The notes: a model not told the origin generated them from the letters alone. A stretch of 64,000 bases of DNA from Pythium myriotylum (GCA_023091665.1 JALJCQ010000013.1:744001-808000), one strand, 5' to 3'. Counted from the first letter of the stretch, positions 54,022 through 63,510 are shown. A program made the numbers and translations.

Positions 54022-54562
54022 TCTCTCGGTGATGCTGTACAACGACCTACTTCCGTGGCTCGCAGCTTCCACCGCGAGTAGCGTTGAGCTTGAAACAGCC
54101 GAAACCCAGCGGAGCTAGTAGGATTCACTAGTTCAACTCAAGAGACTTTATCATCATCATCATCTAGCGATCCTGAACCCAACCAAATCTCGTTCGTTCC
54201 TAGTTTTCTTGTTTAAAATTTATTGCGCATTTGGTTACAGTATAGTCGACACAAACCTCTCGTTATCACACCCGGCGAAGACGCCGAGAGCCACTTGTTG
54301 AATGACCAAAGCTGGGGTGAGAACACTTCGTTCAGGGTCTCACTTCGTACCGTATCGAAGGTCCGAGATCCATCCTTCGACTGCATACGTATCACATTCC
54401 TCAACACAGATCCACCCGCAGGAATCCTTTCGCCCTTCCGCATGTCCTTGTCTCCTTCAGCGGCAGCGGCTGCAAACCCGCACCCCACACCCATGCATGG
54501 GTTAGAGTGCAAGACTCTGGGGAGCAAAACGTACTCCACTTTGACTCCCGCAGCAAACTAGA
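54022..54562. other. Intergenic, no gene seen
   Basis: 541 bp, with a short ATC microsatellite near 54150-54165. Overlapping short ORFs on both strands have no recognisable domain. Confidence 0.4.
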
Positions 54563-54964
54563 TTAGTCTCCTCCTCCGTCCCCTCCACCGTCGCCGTCGC
54601 CGCCTCCGTCTCCATCTCCTCCGCCATCCGCGTCACCATCCGTGGCGCCCCAAGGCACGGTTTCGAAGCCTCCGCCACAATCACAGTATTCGTACTGGTC
54701 GGCTGGGAAGATGTACACGATGCGGCCGTCCTCGTGACAGTGGCGGTGCGCGCGGCGCTTGACGCAGCGGCTCGTTATGATGTTGAACACAATAGATGTC
54801 AATATCCCAGCGATCACAGCGAAGCCAAAATTGCGCTCGTGGATCTTCTTATCAGCTGGCGAGGCGCCCTTGACGTAGGACTGGTAGACCACAACGTAGG
54901 TAGTGATGATCACGAGCAGCACGAACACGAGGCCGCAGCATTCTCGGTTCGTTGGCGTCACCAT
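54563..54964 (-). CDS. Small two-segment membrane protein, CGGGFE family (copy B)
   Basis: 133 aa from the ATG at 54964. A hydrophobic segment at about residues 10-30 (GLVFVLLVIITTYVVVYQ) and a second at about 48-67 (FAVIAGILTSIVFNII) frame a short Lys-rich loop. Then comes a His/Cys region (HRHCHEDGRIVYIFP, YEYCDCGGGFETV) and a low-complexity tail of Gly-Gly-Asp/Gly-Asp repeats. Neighbours on either side (52745-53186 and 55473-55757) share the same core and strand, so this is a local tandem family. I recognise no database family. The C-x-C-G-G-G-F-E motif and the acidic glycine tail could bind a metal ion (inference). Confidence 0.6.
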   Translation of the reverse strand: MVTPTNRECCGLVFVLLVIITTYVVVYQSYVKGASPADKKIHERNFGFAVIAGILTSIVFNIITSRCVKRRAHRHCHEDGRIVYIFPADQYEYCDCGGGFETVPWGATDGDADGGGDGDGGGDGDGGGDGGGD

Positions 54965-55472
54965 GGCTGATTGCCGAGTGACTGAGCCGGGCGAAGAGGG
55001 AGAAACGAACAATTGGTGGGGAGAGCTCATCTCCTCTGAAAAAATCGCAAGATTCAATTGTTGGGTTGACTGGCGTCACACGTTGATGGGTTCACTCGTA
55101 CTGGTCCAATTGACGGTCAACTGGTCCACCAAAAGGCAGCGTTGAAAGCGTGGTGTTTTGGTATTTTCCGGAGACTCTCGATTCGAACACATTATCGGGT
55201 TCCCTTCGTGCATTTGCGTTAATTGCCCCTCGCGCGTCCGTGGCGAATACCCTTACCACCCATTCTGCCATTACGTATTTACGTCAAGTCCAAAAGCCAG
55301 CGGAGATAAAGTGACGAGATTTGTCCGCGGTCTCGAGGCGACAGAAAGGCTGTTGGTTTTATCGAAGGCGTGCAGTTGAACCCTGACATCTTGACGCACA
55401 ATCCACGGAATCGCTTCTGTCGTCATGTTTGACCATTATTGAAAACAAAGGTTGGAAGAACCCGAAGCACTT
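54965..55472. other. Spacer between family copies B and C
   Basis: 508 bp; includes the upstream region of copy B. No gene was recognised. Confidence 0.4.
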
Positions 55473-55757
55473 CTAGTCCCCACCGCCTCCGTCCCCACCA
55501 CCGTCTCCTCCACCGTCTCCATCACCACAGTCCCCGCCACTGATATACTCAAAGCCACCGCCGCACTCGCACGCAGCGTAATCGTCGGTTGGATCCACGT
55601 ACACGACGACGCCGTCGCTGCCAACACGGCGGTGCATTTGCTTCTTACGAGGGGGGCAGCATACCAGCATGCAGAGGAAGTAGAGAGCGTAGACAGCCGC
55701 GTACCCGAGCAAGTAGTAACCTATCGACTCGAAGATTGTCGCGGCGTCGTTCGCCAT
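55473..55757 (-). CDS. Small membrane protein, CGGGFE family (copy C)
   Basis: 94 aa from the ATG at 55757. One hydrophobic segment (about 13-34, YYLLGYAAVYALYFLCMLVCC) is followed by MHRRVGSDGVVVYVDP, YAACECGGGFEYI and a Gly/Asp-repeat tail. It corresponds to the second half of copy B, with the first membrane segment missing. Same strand as copies A and B. Confidence 0.55.
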   Translation of the reverse strand: MANDAATIFESIGYYLLGYAAVYALYFLCMLVCCPPRKKQMHRRVGSDGVVVYVDPTDDYAACECGGGFEYISGGDCGDGDGGGDGGGDGGGGD

Positions 55758-56124
55758 AGTTATAGCGAGAGCCCAAACTCTGGAATGAGGCGGTCACCGG
55801 CTTGCAGGCAATCGTGAACCCACCATCGTTGGATCCATCAAGTAGGGTTGATTTTAACCCACGCAAATTAATGGGTCCAACGGCGCGTGAATGGTAAACT
55901 CAAAGACCAAGTCTTTGAGTTTACCTTTCACTCGCCGAGCGGAGCAAAAACGTACAGGAGTGTAACATTTGTTCTGAATGAGAATTTTCAAACAGAATAC
56001 AGTACAAAATGGAAATGATTGTAACAGAAGCCTTGAAGTGCTTGGGTTCAGGACGGTTGGGCAATGCGATTTAAGCGTGTCGGGTGGTCCCTCCTGGCTG
56101 ACCACGTTTTGCACTGTTGCGCCG
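55758..56124. other. Intergenic, no gene seen
   Basis: 367 bp. It contains a near 55900 inverted repeat in which AACTCAAAGACCAAG is followed by CTTTGAGTTTACC. No gene was recognised. Confidence 0.35.
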
Positions 56125-56382
56125 TCAGTGAGACGGAAGGAGCGAGCGGGCCGCCTGGAGGTTCGCGAATAGACCTTGTGATGCAGCTTGATTTGACGTC
56201 GTTGACGGGGAGTGTATGGTGATTGCTGTGCCCCAGACAATGGAGGCCTTCCCGGATGTTGGCGTGGCTCGCACAATGGCCGTGCCAGCTCCACCGGGCC
56301 CAGTGCTTCCACGCGCGCCTCCGGCGAATAAAAGAAGATGGGTCTCTGGTGCCGGCGAAATAATCAAGCCCATCTTGTCCAT
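56125..56382 (-). pseudogene. Degenerate RNase H fragment (second copy)
   Basis: A minus-strand frame with LLFAGGARGSTGPGGAGTAIV and STTSNQAASQGLFANLQAA, colinear with the domain at 53551. The first catalytic Asp is now Ala (FAGG) and the Glu is lost (NQAASQ), so it is inactive. The region after it is missing. Confidence 0.6.
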
Positions 56383-56712
56383 GAGCCGCGTAAGCCGCAG
56401 CGATGTTAATGTTTGTCTTGACCACAGCAGGATTTTGTGACGAGAAATCTCCCGCTATGCGCCATGTTTCTTGCATGGCCAGCAGTAGCATGAATTCTAC
56501 CCACAGGACTGGCGTGCCACTCAATTATGTTTTCGCAGACAACACATTAATTCGTCGACAATCCTCCTTTCCATAAACGGCAATGGCGACCACCACAACT
56601 CGAGTGGTGTGGTGGTGTGTGAAAGCGAGCACCTGAGCCCACCAAGCTTCGTGGGTTCAGAATTGAATATCTCTCAATGCGAGATATGAAGTTTTGGCCC
56701 CATCACCGGGTG
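56383..56712. other. Intergenic, no gene seen
   Basis: 330 bp with no recognisable gene, between the dead RNase H fragment and the large hairpin. Confidence 0.35.
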
Positions 56713-56777
56713 GCAAATATAGTTCTTGGAGCTGAGACTGATAAATTATCAGTCTCAGCTCCAAGAACTATATTTGC
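56713..56777. repeat. 65-bp perfect hairpin (32-bp arms, 1-base loop)
   Basis: 56713-56744 is the exact reverse complement of 56746-56777, with only base 56745 between them. The right arm is in frame with the PolB-like sequence that follows (SKNYICYLPDE); the left arm is its inverted copy. Confidence 0.95.
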
Positions 56778-57047
56778 TACTTGCCGGACGAATCTCACAA
56801 GGTGAAGATTTCGGCGAAAGGCGTACAACAATCTAGAGGTAAGAACTCACATGTTTTGAATCCTGAATGCTTCAAGGATGTTGTCTCAAATCGAGTATCT
56901 CTATCGGGTACTAACAAAGGATTTCGCTTCTGTAAGGAAAGCAAGTCGATTATCACTTATGAGCAGCACAAGACTACTTTAAATTATTATTACGACAAGA
57001 GAAAGGTTCTCGAAGATGGTATAAGTACAGAGGCGTTGGATATATAA
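56746..57047 (+). pseudogene. Protein-primed DNA polymerase B C-terminal fragment (Maverick/Polinton-like)
   Basis: From the centre of the hairpin an open frame runs to a TAA at 57045-57047. SKNYICYL and KVKISAKGVQQ resemble the K.Y.......K.KG motif near the end of type-B polymerases of Mavericks and relatives. The ending TTLNYYYDKRKVLEDGIST matches the usual C terminus (YDKR..L.DGI). The catalytic palm motifs lie upstream and are missing. Base composition is AT-rich, unlike the host genes. It is followed at once by an integrase fragment, as in Maverick-type elements. Confidence 0.55.
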
Positions 57048-57048
57048 C

Positions 57049-57432
57049 ATGAGTCAGGCTGAATTACTCAAGAAACTGTACTATGACCCTAAAACGGGTT
57101 ACATCAGCGCTCAGAAGCTATACAAGAAGGCTCGAGAATACAATCCTCTGATAACTTTGAAAACTGTAAGAGATTGGTATGCAAAGCAGCCAGATATTCA
57201 ACAATTTCAATCGCAATTGAAACAGTATGATGATTTCAAAATTGCTTCACGAAATCCAAACTCTTGGCAAATTGATCTACTGTTTTGGAAGAAGCAAACG
57301 GTACTTAGTTGTGTCAATATCAATTCGCGAGTAGGATATGCTAAGGTGCTCCCAAACAAGACCGCAGGCAAGTTAGTAGCGGCGTTGAAGGCTGTTATCA
57401 AGCTACACAAGGTAGATAATGTTACCTCCTAG
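57049..57432 (+). pseudogene. Retroviral-type integrase fragment (Maverick/Polinton-like)
   Basis: 127 aa from the ATG at 57049, one base after the PolB stop. LLKKLYYDPKTGYISAQKLYKKA and VRDWYAKQPDIQQF form the usual N-terminal region. NSWQIDLLFW supplies the first catalytic Asp and VNINSRVGYAKVLPNKTAGKL follows. The frame stops at VDNVTS, just where the second catalytic Asp region would be expected, so the DDE core is incomplete. AT-rich codons fit the preceding fragment. Confidence 0.65.
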
Positions 57433-57448
57433 GGTTTATGGTTAGGAT

Positions 57449-57604
57449 ATGATTGAACAGGTCTATCGCGAAGTCGTAGATTTCACCACCCATATTGATG
57501 ACGGTCCGACAGAGAAGGAGCTGAGGGAGTTCTACGCTGTTCATGAAGTTCGTGCGAAGTGCACGAATCTCGCTGAGAGATTTCAGAAGAAGATGAAGAT
57601 TTAG
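57449..57604 (+). pseudogene. Short ORF downstream of integrase fragment
   Basis: 51 aa from the ATG at 57449 (IEQVYREVVDFTTHIDDGP, then ELREFYAVHEVRAKC). The same AT-leaning composition as the integrase and PolB fragments. It could be another remnant of the same element. I do not recognise it. Confidence 0.3.
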
Positions 57605-57902
57605 CGGAAACCGACTGATGCTTTTGTTGATTGTGAGGAGAGGAAGTAGTCATTCGTTGCTGAGGTCTACTAAAGACGAAAATCTACGTATGCATACGCC
57701 GGCATGGACTGCACCAAGTGTTGCGCAAACTCCATACGCCTCGCCATGAGAAACTCTGGTTCCACCACATCGGCCATCAACTCGTATCGCTCCATCATCT
57801 CCGTCGCACCATCATCGGGCATCGGCAAGAAGTCATCAACCTTGAACTCGCCATCTCAAGTAATCATTTCGTGCAAACGACAACCATGCGAAAAATTTGG
57901 AG
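57605..57902. other. Spacer, no gene recognised
   Basis: 298 bp of mixed frames between the Maverick-like remnant and the stop of the Crinkler gene. Confidence 0.35.
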
Positions 57903-59621
57903 CTAATTTGAAAACCCGAGTATTTCGCTGACTGCATTAGTCAGACGATGAAGATTTTCTCCGTCGCCATAGTTGTCAATCAACGTCACCAGAGTCGGGT
58001 CCAGCTCGAACGTCGGAGAAACGCCGAGAATGGATCGTATGAGAATCTCAGCATCAACTCGCTTCAAAATGGGACTCGCTTCCCTGACTTCAATAAGATC
58101 AATCCAGAGACGTTTCTTCTCGTGAAGGATCACGTTTGGCACGCGAGGATCTCCATGGACCAAATCGTTCGCGTGAAGCTCCCATAGGAGGTCAAAGAGG
58201 TTTTGCAGTTCTTCCTGTGTCCTTGGTTGAGGCATAGGTGTCCCAACTGGAGACAGCAATAACGCCGCACTCTCCGGAGTTTCGATAAGCTCCCCCACAG
58301 GACTAATCGTCAAGCTTGTGCGCTGAGCATTCGCCAAGGCCTTCTCCTCTTGATGAAGACGTCCCACGAAAAATTTCTCCACGATTTTTAGCGCGAGTTC
58401 CTCCTTATTTGGCCGAGTGACCTTAAACACGCGTCCATACGCGCCACGGCCAAGAAATGCATCACCCTCCACCACATCAACGCCCAACGACGAGCAAGCA
58501 TGGCTCAAGGACGTCACCCATGGCGATATGTTAGCAGCAATGAAGTTCTCAAACAATGGTTTCGAGCCCTTGTTGGTCCACATTGAGGCTTGGACTTTGA
58601 CAACAATCGCTTTGTAGCTTTTGATCAACCAAAACGAGACAGGATCAAAGAGAATAGCACTTGCTGACCCGTCGGGACAAAGACTCTGGAAATATCGTAC
58701 CACTTGGCCAAACGCAGCCGGATTTATTTGGAGCTTGCTTTCGAACAAAATGAGGCAGTCAAATAATTCTTCCACTGCGACTCCAAATCGAAATCCATCC
58801 GGACGTGACACTCCATCTTTCGGTACTGGCTTGGCACGAAACATGCCGCGGTGGGTCGCAAATCCGTCCAGTTTGAGATCTGTACTCTTGGTCACATGTG
58901 TGGACTGGGACAGCAATTGATACCTCTCGCTATTGACGAATACCAGATCAAACCTGCTTAACATGGCGCTGAAAAATGGAGTAACAAAGGCGTCGAAGTC
59001 AGCCTCATTCCTAATCGCCTTGACTTCGCGCTGGATTTCGGCCGACCAGAACGCTTCTCCATCATCAGTTGGTGGGACATCAACGAAAAGTCCTTCTTTT
59101 TTCAATCGTTCCAGCTCAAGTTGACCCAGTACCCCATCAGTGTAGGACTTGGAGTTTTTGTGTGGCAAAGAGGCAGCAAGATGGTCTAATTGCATCTGCA
59201 TCCGCAATTGAAGAATTCTAGTTTCTCGAGCCAGCAATACTGACTCGTCAACTTGCGACTGTTTTCTCTGCGTCGGAACCACCACCAGCACGTTCACAGG
59301 GCCATTTCCTTCTGCTTCTTCTGCTTCCATGTCTTCATCCACTTTTACTTGCTCATCAGACAACCCAACACTTCGGAGCTTCGCTCGCGCAGCACTCAAA
59401 TGCTTCAAACCGTTGGTGTCAGCCCCTTGTTTCACCTCGTTTTCCGTCAACCACGCGCCGTCCTTCTTCGCGAGGAACAGTTCCAGCTCGCTCGCAGCAA
59501 AGTCATACTTCTGCTTCTCCGCAATCTTGTCCTTCAAGTCTCCCACAGACTCGCTCGCTTCGATGTCCACAGGGAATGCGTTCCCCTTCACACCGACCAC
59601 AGCGCAGAAGTGCTTCACCAT
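57903..59621 (-). CDS. Crinkler (CRN) effector with LFLAK domain and kinase-like C terminus
   Basis: 572 aa from the ATG at 59621, chosen because CRN proteins start M-V-K-x-x-C and this gives MVKHFCAVVGV; an earlier in-frame ATG at 59672 adds 17 unrelated residues. The N-terminal ubiquitin-like LFLAK domain (LFLAK at residues 48-52, followed by KDGAWL) carries the translocation signal. There is no classical signal peptide, as is common in CRNs. Residues about 388-572 form a kinase-like domain: GRGAYGRVF glycine loop, LALKIVEKF lysine, HGDPRVPNVI loop and IDLIEV in place of DFG. Known family: oomycete intracellular effectors, some of them host-nuclear and cell-death-inducing. A broken relative of the kinase part lies at 2-742. 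The frame is uninterrupted and there is no intron. Confidence 0.85.
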   Translation of the reverse strand: MVKHFCAVVGVKGNAFPVDIEASESVGDLKDKIAEKQKYDFAASELELFLAKKDGAWLTENEVKQGADTNGLKHLSAARAKLRSVGLSDEQVKVDEDMEAEEAEGNGPVNVLVVVPTQRKQSQVDESVLLARETRILQLRMQMQLDHLAASLPHKNSKSYTDGVLGQLELERLKKEGLFVDVPPTDDGEAFWSAEIQREVKAIRNEADFDAFVTPFFSAMLSRFDLVFVNSERYQLLSQSTHVTKSTDLKLDGFATHRGMFRAKPVPKDGVSRPDGFRFGVAVEELFDCLILFESKLQINPAAFGQVVRYFQSLCPDGSASAILFDPVSFWLIKSYKAIVVKVQASMWTNKGSKPLFENFIAANISPWVTSLSHACSSLGVDVVEGDAFLGRGAYGRVFKVTRPNKEELALKIVEKFFVGRLHQEEKALANAQRTSLTISPVGELIETPESAALLLSPVGTPMPQPRTQEELQNLFDLLWELHANDLVHGDPRVPNVILHEKKRLWIDLIEVREASPILKRVDAEILIRSILGVSPTFELDPTLVTLIDNYGDGENLHRLTNAVSEILGFSN

Positions 59622-60177
59622 GTTTCCTCTTGCTGATTGCACTTTCCCACCGTCTGCATTTTTTTCAGCCAATCAGCACTTGAGCAGACCTACGGATATA
59701 AGAGTTGGTACATGCATACCCACGAATGTGAACATAACTATGCCAGATTTTTATCGCTCTACGTACCCGCGTTGCTTGACAGTGCGCCTCGTCATGCCGC
59801 AGCTCAGAGTTGATTTCTCCAATATTGCGTTCCTTGGCCGCAACTTCGAAACACGTCAGACGAGACAAGCCATATGTTTAGATACCTAGCTGGACCACAT
59901 TACCGGTACTGTGGTCGTCACTTGCACCCGTCGCGCCTAACTCGGCGGTCTCGGACCCGCACAACCAACCGCGGCTCACGATCACGGCTGAAAATGTCGG
60001 CGCGTTTCTCCAGTCGCTCACGCTCACATTCGCGGGCAGCTTGAACGCCCTTGACTTTCTCCGCACGCAGCTGGTCGAGGTGGGCTACGACTAGATCTTC
60101 ACGCTCGCCTTCGTGAGTCCCAAGGAGCTCACGATGGCCGAAATCGCGTTCCCAAATGGCCAACACGCGATTCGCGC
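59622..60177. promoter_or_regulatory. Upstream region of the Crinkler gene
   Basis: 556 bp with mixed short frames on both strands, presumably including the CRN promoter. Nothing is assigned. Confidence 0.3.
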
Positions 60178-60705
60178 GTGTGCGCACCAAGAGTTCGTCG
60201 TGCGCCGCCCGCCGAGCCCGCCGGATCTCTACCTAATGGTGACTATGTCGAAATGGCTCATGCTCTGCGGCACCCCACTCCAAATGGCCACAGTCCAAAC
60301 GACAGCCGCGCGCTCATGGTCTTCCTCCCAGGCCATTATTACCTCTTCGAGTACCACTCCGAGCGAGTGCTCCAGCAGCAGCAGCACTACCAGCAGCAGT
60401 ATGCCACCTCGGCGGCGCCAAACTACGACATGTACTACAACACCGCGCCTGCCAGAACGGATGAATTCAACCCGACACTGCTGGATAACCTTGTGCCGGC
60501 GTGCTTCCCGATGTCTCCAGCCGTCCATGACATGCGCCAACACACGGCCGTGTACCAGCAAGCCCCCATGGGCGCCTCGGGCTTCTACACTCAGGCCGAG
60601 GCTGCTCTGACAGAAAGAATCGACTCGAGCCTCACGCAGCTCATGCATGACGGCACGGGCAATAATTCGTGGACCGACAGCGGGAGCTCATGGGTTGTGC
60701 GCTAG
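60178..60705 (+). CDS. Hypothetical protein, Gln-rich
   Basis: 175 aa from the ATG at 60178 (in-frame ATG at 60256 also possible). It has a short hydrophobic/aromatic stretch (MVFLPGHYYLFEYH), a Gln-rich segment (LQQQQHYQQQY) and Tyr/Pro-rich sequence. Such composition is common in transcription-factor activation regions, and the leucine-spaced sequence just upstream (59990-60090) could be the decayed N-terminal part. No domain is certain. It may be the last exon of a gene or a pseudogene. Confidence 0.35.
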   Translation: MCAPRVRRAPPAEPAGSLPNGDYVEMAHALRHPTPNGHSPNDSRALMVFLPGHYYLFEYHSERVLQQQQHYQQQYATSAAPNYDMYYNTAPARTDEFNPTLLDNLVPACFPMSPAVHDMRQHTAVYQQAPMGASGFYTQAEAALTERIDSSLTQLMHDGTGNNSWTDSGSSWVVR

Positions 60706-61335
60706 CTCCTCGGCCGTGTACTGCGCCAGCGAAGCAAACCGGCCGTTGGTGGCTGACCTGTCCACTGTCTTGCCTCCTCGACAAGGGGTGGTTTTGTCAT
60801 CCATGTTGACGGCTTCACACAACAGCCGAAACTCGTTATCTTGGAGCCGCCGCATGGGACACCACGGCTCGCAACAGTGAATAGCCGAGCTCATCAACCC
60901 GCTGTGGAAAGTAAAAGTGTCGCAGGACACACGCTGCAAGAACGGCACCAAGACTAGGAGCAAATCGCCTAGTGCCGGATAGGAGTCAGCAAGTACCAGC
61001 CGAATTCCAATTCCTCCAACTCCCTACTGCGATCTCGCTTTTGCACGGATTTCGGTGGCATGCGGCCCCATAGCCAGATGAAAGCCCGAGAATAGTCTGG
61101 CCAAAGCCACAGCTATGGGTATGATTGGGGAGCCACTGCGAGACAAAAGCTTGATGCAGCTCAAGAACGTCGCCAAGCTGAGCAACGAAACGAATGACCA
61201 CCGGTTCGTTTCTGCTTGAAGTGGAGAGGAACCGTTGTCAGCAGGCGGACGCGATCGTCGATGGCGTGAGCGCGATGACGCTGTCGCTTATGAGAAATCA
61301 ACTCTTATACTCTTTCTCTTTCTGTCTCTGTTCAG
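60706..61335. other. Region without a clear gene
   Basis: 630 bp. Possible upstream exons of the coiled-coil gene could lie near 61194-61300, ending in a pyrimidine-rich CTCTTTCTCTTTCTGTCTCTG acceptor-like tract at 61310-61335, but no model is convincing. Confidence 0.35.
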
Positions 61336-62251
61336 AACGCCCCTCGCCGAGACACCTTCCTGGACGCATGACGACCGCCAAGCACCCGCTCTCGAGGCCG
61401 AGATCCTCGCCGTCGTCAAGGCGACCAGGCCTCCTGTCCTCTCACTCTCTCTCTCCATGGACTCGGCGCTAGCGTCGTGATGTAGAGCGAGCAGCTCTCG
61501 ACGCAGGTCGAGTCGCTGCGCGTGCAGCTCGAGAGCCGCATCGAGAGCCAAAAGATCCAGCTCAAGGTAGGCCCGTTTGGGAACGAAAAAGGGAGAGAAG
61601 GAGCTTCCTCACGGCGGCGTCCGACAGGAACGCGATCTCCAGGTGATGCAGCTCCAGCGCCAGCTCAAGCACGCGGTGGACGAGGACGAGAACACGCGCC
61701 AGGAGCTCAAGACGCTCAGGCACGAGTTCGCGAACGAGAAGCTTCAGCTGCAGAAAAAATTCGTCGAGCTCGAGTCCAAGCTGCTGTTAGTTGAAAGCAG
61801 CTTCGACGACTGGCGGGAGAAGGTCAACGAGATGGAGAGCGAGCTGCGCGCCAAGGCGAGGCGATCCAAGCTTAAGGTACGAGGATTCGGGATCTTGTGG
61901 CCGAGACGTCGATCGACTGAACTAAATGTGTGTTGGTCAGATCGAGCAACTGAACGACGAGATCCAAAGCCTCAAAGGCCTCGCAGCACCGCCAACGCCG
62001 ATGGTGCGTTCCTCAGGATCAAGCTGTCAAGAGCTTATAACAACTGAGTGAACGATTTGTTTTCATCAGGAATGCTCGAGTCGAAAGTCATGCTGCTGGA
62101 GACGAGTCTTCGAGACAAAAAGATCGAAATCAACCTCGCAGATGAACGAATCCAGAACGTTAGCTTGGCACTTGAGTCGTCGAAGCATGTGCGCGCTCTG
62201 AACGAAAGGATAATCGAACTCGAGCCCCGGGAACGCAGACTGAGGCAGGAG
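61336..62251 (+). CDS. Coiled-coil protein, multi-exon, incomplete model
   Basis: Five candidate exons with compatible phases: 61336-61411 (or to 61420 with a GC donor), 61486-61566, 61628-61876, 61941-62003 and 62081-62251. The product is almost wholly charged heptad sequence: QLSTQVESLRVQLESRIESQ, LQVMQLQRQLKHAV, KKFVELESKLLLVESSFDDW, IEQLNDEIQSLKGL and ALESSKHVRALNERIIELE. It looks like a long parallel coiled coil of the cytoskeletal or centrosomal kind. The first and last exons are not identified, and the acceptor at 62080 was chosen to hold frame. No named family is recognised. Confidence 0.5.
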
Positions 62252-62574
62252 GTGCGTCTGGTGAGCAGAGTGAGTGATAAACGGAATGAGATGTCAAAGA
62301 ACGATACCAGTACATGCATACAAAAATATCAACTTTTCAAACACAGAGCTTGCACCAACACCAAACCGAAGCGGTTGTACGCAGTCGCTGTTTGCTCTAC
62401 CCACGCGCAATGCCCTATATCCACGACTTCAATCTCGAACCCATCACTGCACCATGAAAATGAAAGTACTCAAATCAAAAGTGCACGCGGATTACAATCC
62501 AAGTCGGCTACGCAACGTGCGTTGCACATTGTTTCCCTTATAGAGCAGCGTATTTCTTCGTCATCTTTGCAGCT

Positions 62575-63510
62575 TTAGACCTCCACTGTTGTAGCCGAAG
62601 TCTTGTAGTCTTGATTGGACTGACACGTTCCTTTGATCTCAAACTTGCGCACAAAGTAGACACGCCCAATCCATGTCATCTCATCGAGTGTTCCGACATT
62701 GTCGTCATAAGTAGTGTAGCTTCCGTCACGCAGTTCCAGCACAAAACCGTGGCCATAGTTTACAAAGTTGGCAGCACCAACCAAATACAATCCATCCTCC
62801 AATTGTAGCGCGCGGGCACCATCAATGCCGCGCAAGCTCTGACGGACGGGATTGTACTTGAGTGCCTTCAAGTGAATCGGAACTCCTTCACGCACAAGTC
62901 GCTTGGTAAATGCAAACAGGACTTTCCAGGTCGTCTTTGACTGCCGCGCACTGCAGAAAGGTGAGTCGCTCTCGAGAAACTCCTTCTGTACCAGCTCTGG
63001 GAAAGGTAATCCGAGGCGTTCACACGCTATACGAATTGCAAGAAACCCACATGAGGCATCGTCACTAGCTTCGACAGTACCCAATACCTTGACGCCTTCT
63101 TCGTCTGTTAACAGGAAGTCCTCAAATGTACCGACCTTACCACTGTCGATGTATCGATCGGCAAGTGCAATCAGTGGACCCACCTTGTCTTCTATCAACT
63201 TGACGGCAGGCTCCCACGTACGCGTCCGTCGCTTTGCGAGCCAGTGCACACGGTACTCGACAAGTCCGTTTTTAGAGAGATACATTACCATCCATTTCTC
63301 AGTCGTTGTTTTGAATGTGCTTGGTTTGCGCTTTTGCTTGCACCGTGAATTCAACGCCACTTTGGTTGAAGCGGACACAATTTTCTTGGATGGTCGTTGA
63401 GACTGATGACGTGGCTTATGAACACGAAGCGTGTCATGTTGCTTATTCTTGTAAGGCGCACACCGGCTCGCCTCGCGCTCTGGCACACGGTATATGGCCA
63501 CCTCTATCAT
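62575..63510 (-). CDS. Chromodomain protein with cysteine-protease-like C terminus
   Basis: An ORF of 311 aa. A basic, Lys/Arg-rich N terminus (about 1-70) precedes a chromodomain-like segment (WMVMYLSKNGLVEYRVHW, then TWEPAVKLIE; about 72-112). The remaining 190 residues have an SCGF motif (Cys followed by GF, about residue 152) and a late GHGFVLEL motif (His, about residue 256). This spacing resembles papain-fold/OTU- or Ulp1-like cysteine peptidases. Known context: oomycete Ty3-type elements carry a chromodomain at the end of Pol, so this may be the tail of a retroelement polyprotein or a domesticated derivative. No integrase is visible upstream. The start codon is uncertain. Confidence 0.5.
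   Translation of the reverse strand: MIEVAIYRVPEREASRCAPYKNKQHDTLRVHKPRHQSQRPSKKIVSASTKVALNSRCKQKRKPSTFKTTTEKWMVMYLSKNGLVEYRVHWLAKRRTRTWEPAVKLIEDKVGPLIALADRYIDSGKVGTFEDFLLTDEEGVKVLGTVEASDDASCGFLAIRIACERLGLPFPELVQKEFLESDSPFCSARQSKTTWKVLFAFTKRLVREGVPIHLKALKYNPVRQSLRGIDGARALQLEDGLYLVGAANFVNYGHGFVLELRDGSYTTYDDNVGTLDEMTWIGRVYFVRKFEIKGTCQSNQDYKTSATTVEV

Noticed and set aside
56216..56440. Plus-strand 74-aa ORF with PAPPGPVLPRAPP
   Set aside because: It is the antisense of the dead RNase H fragment's glycine-rich loop.
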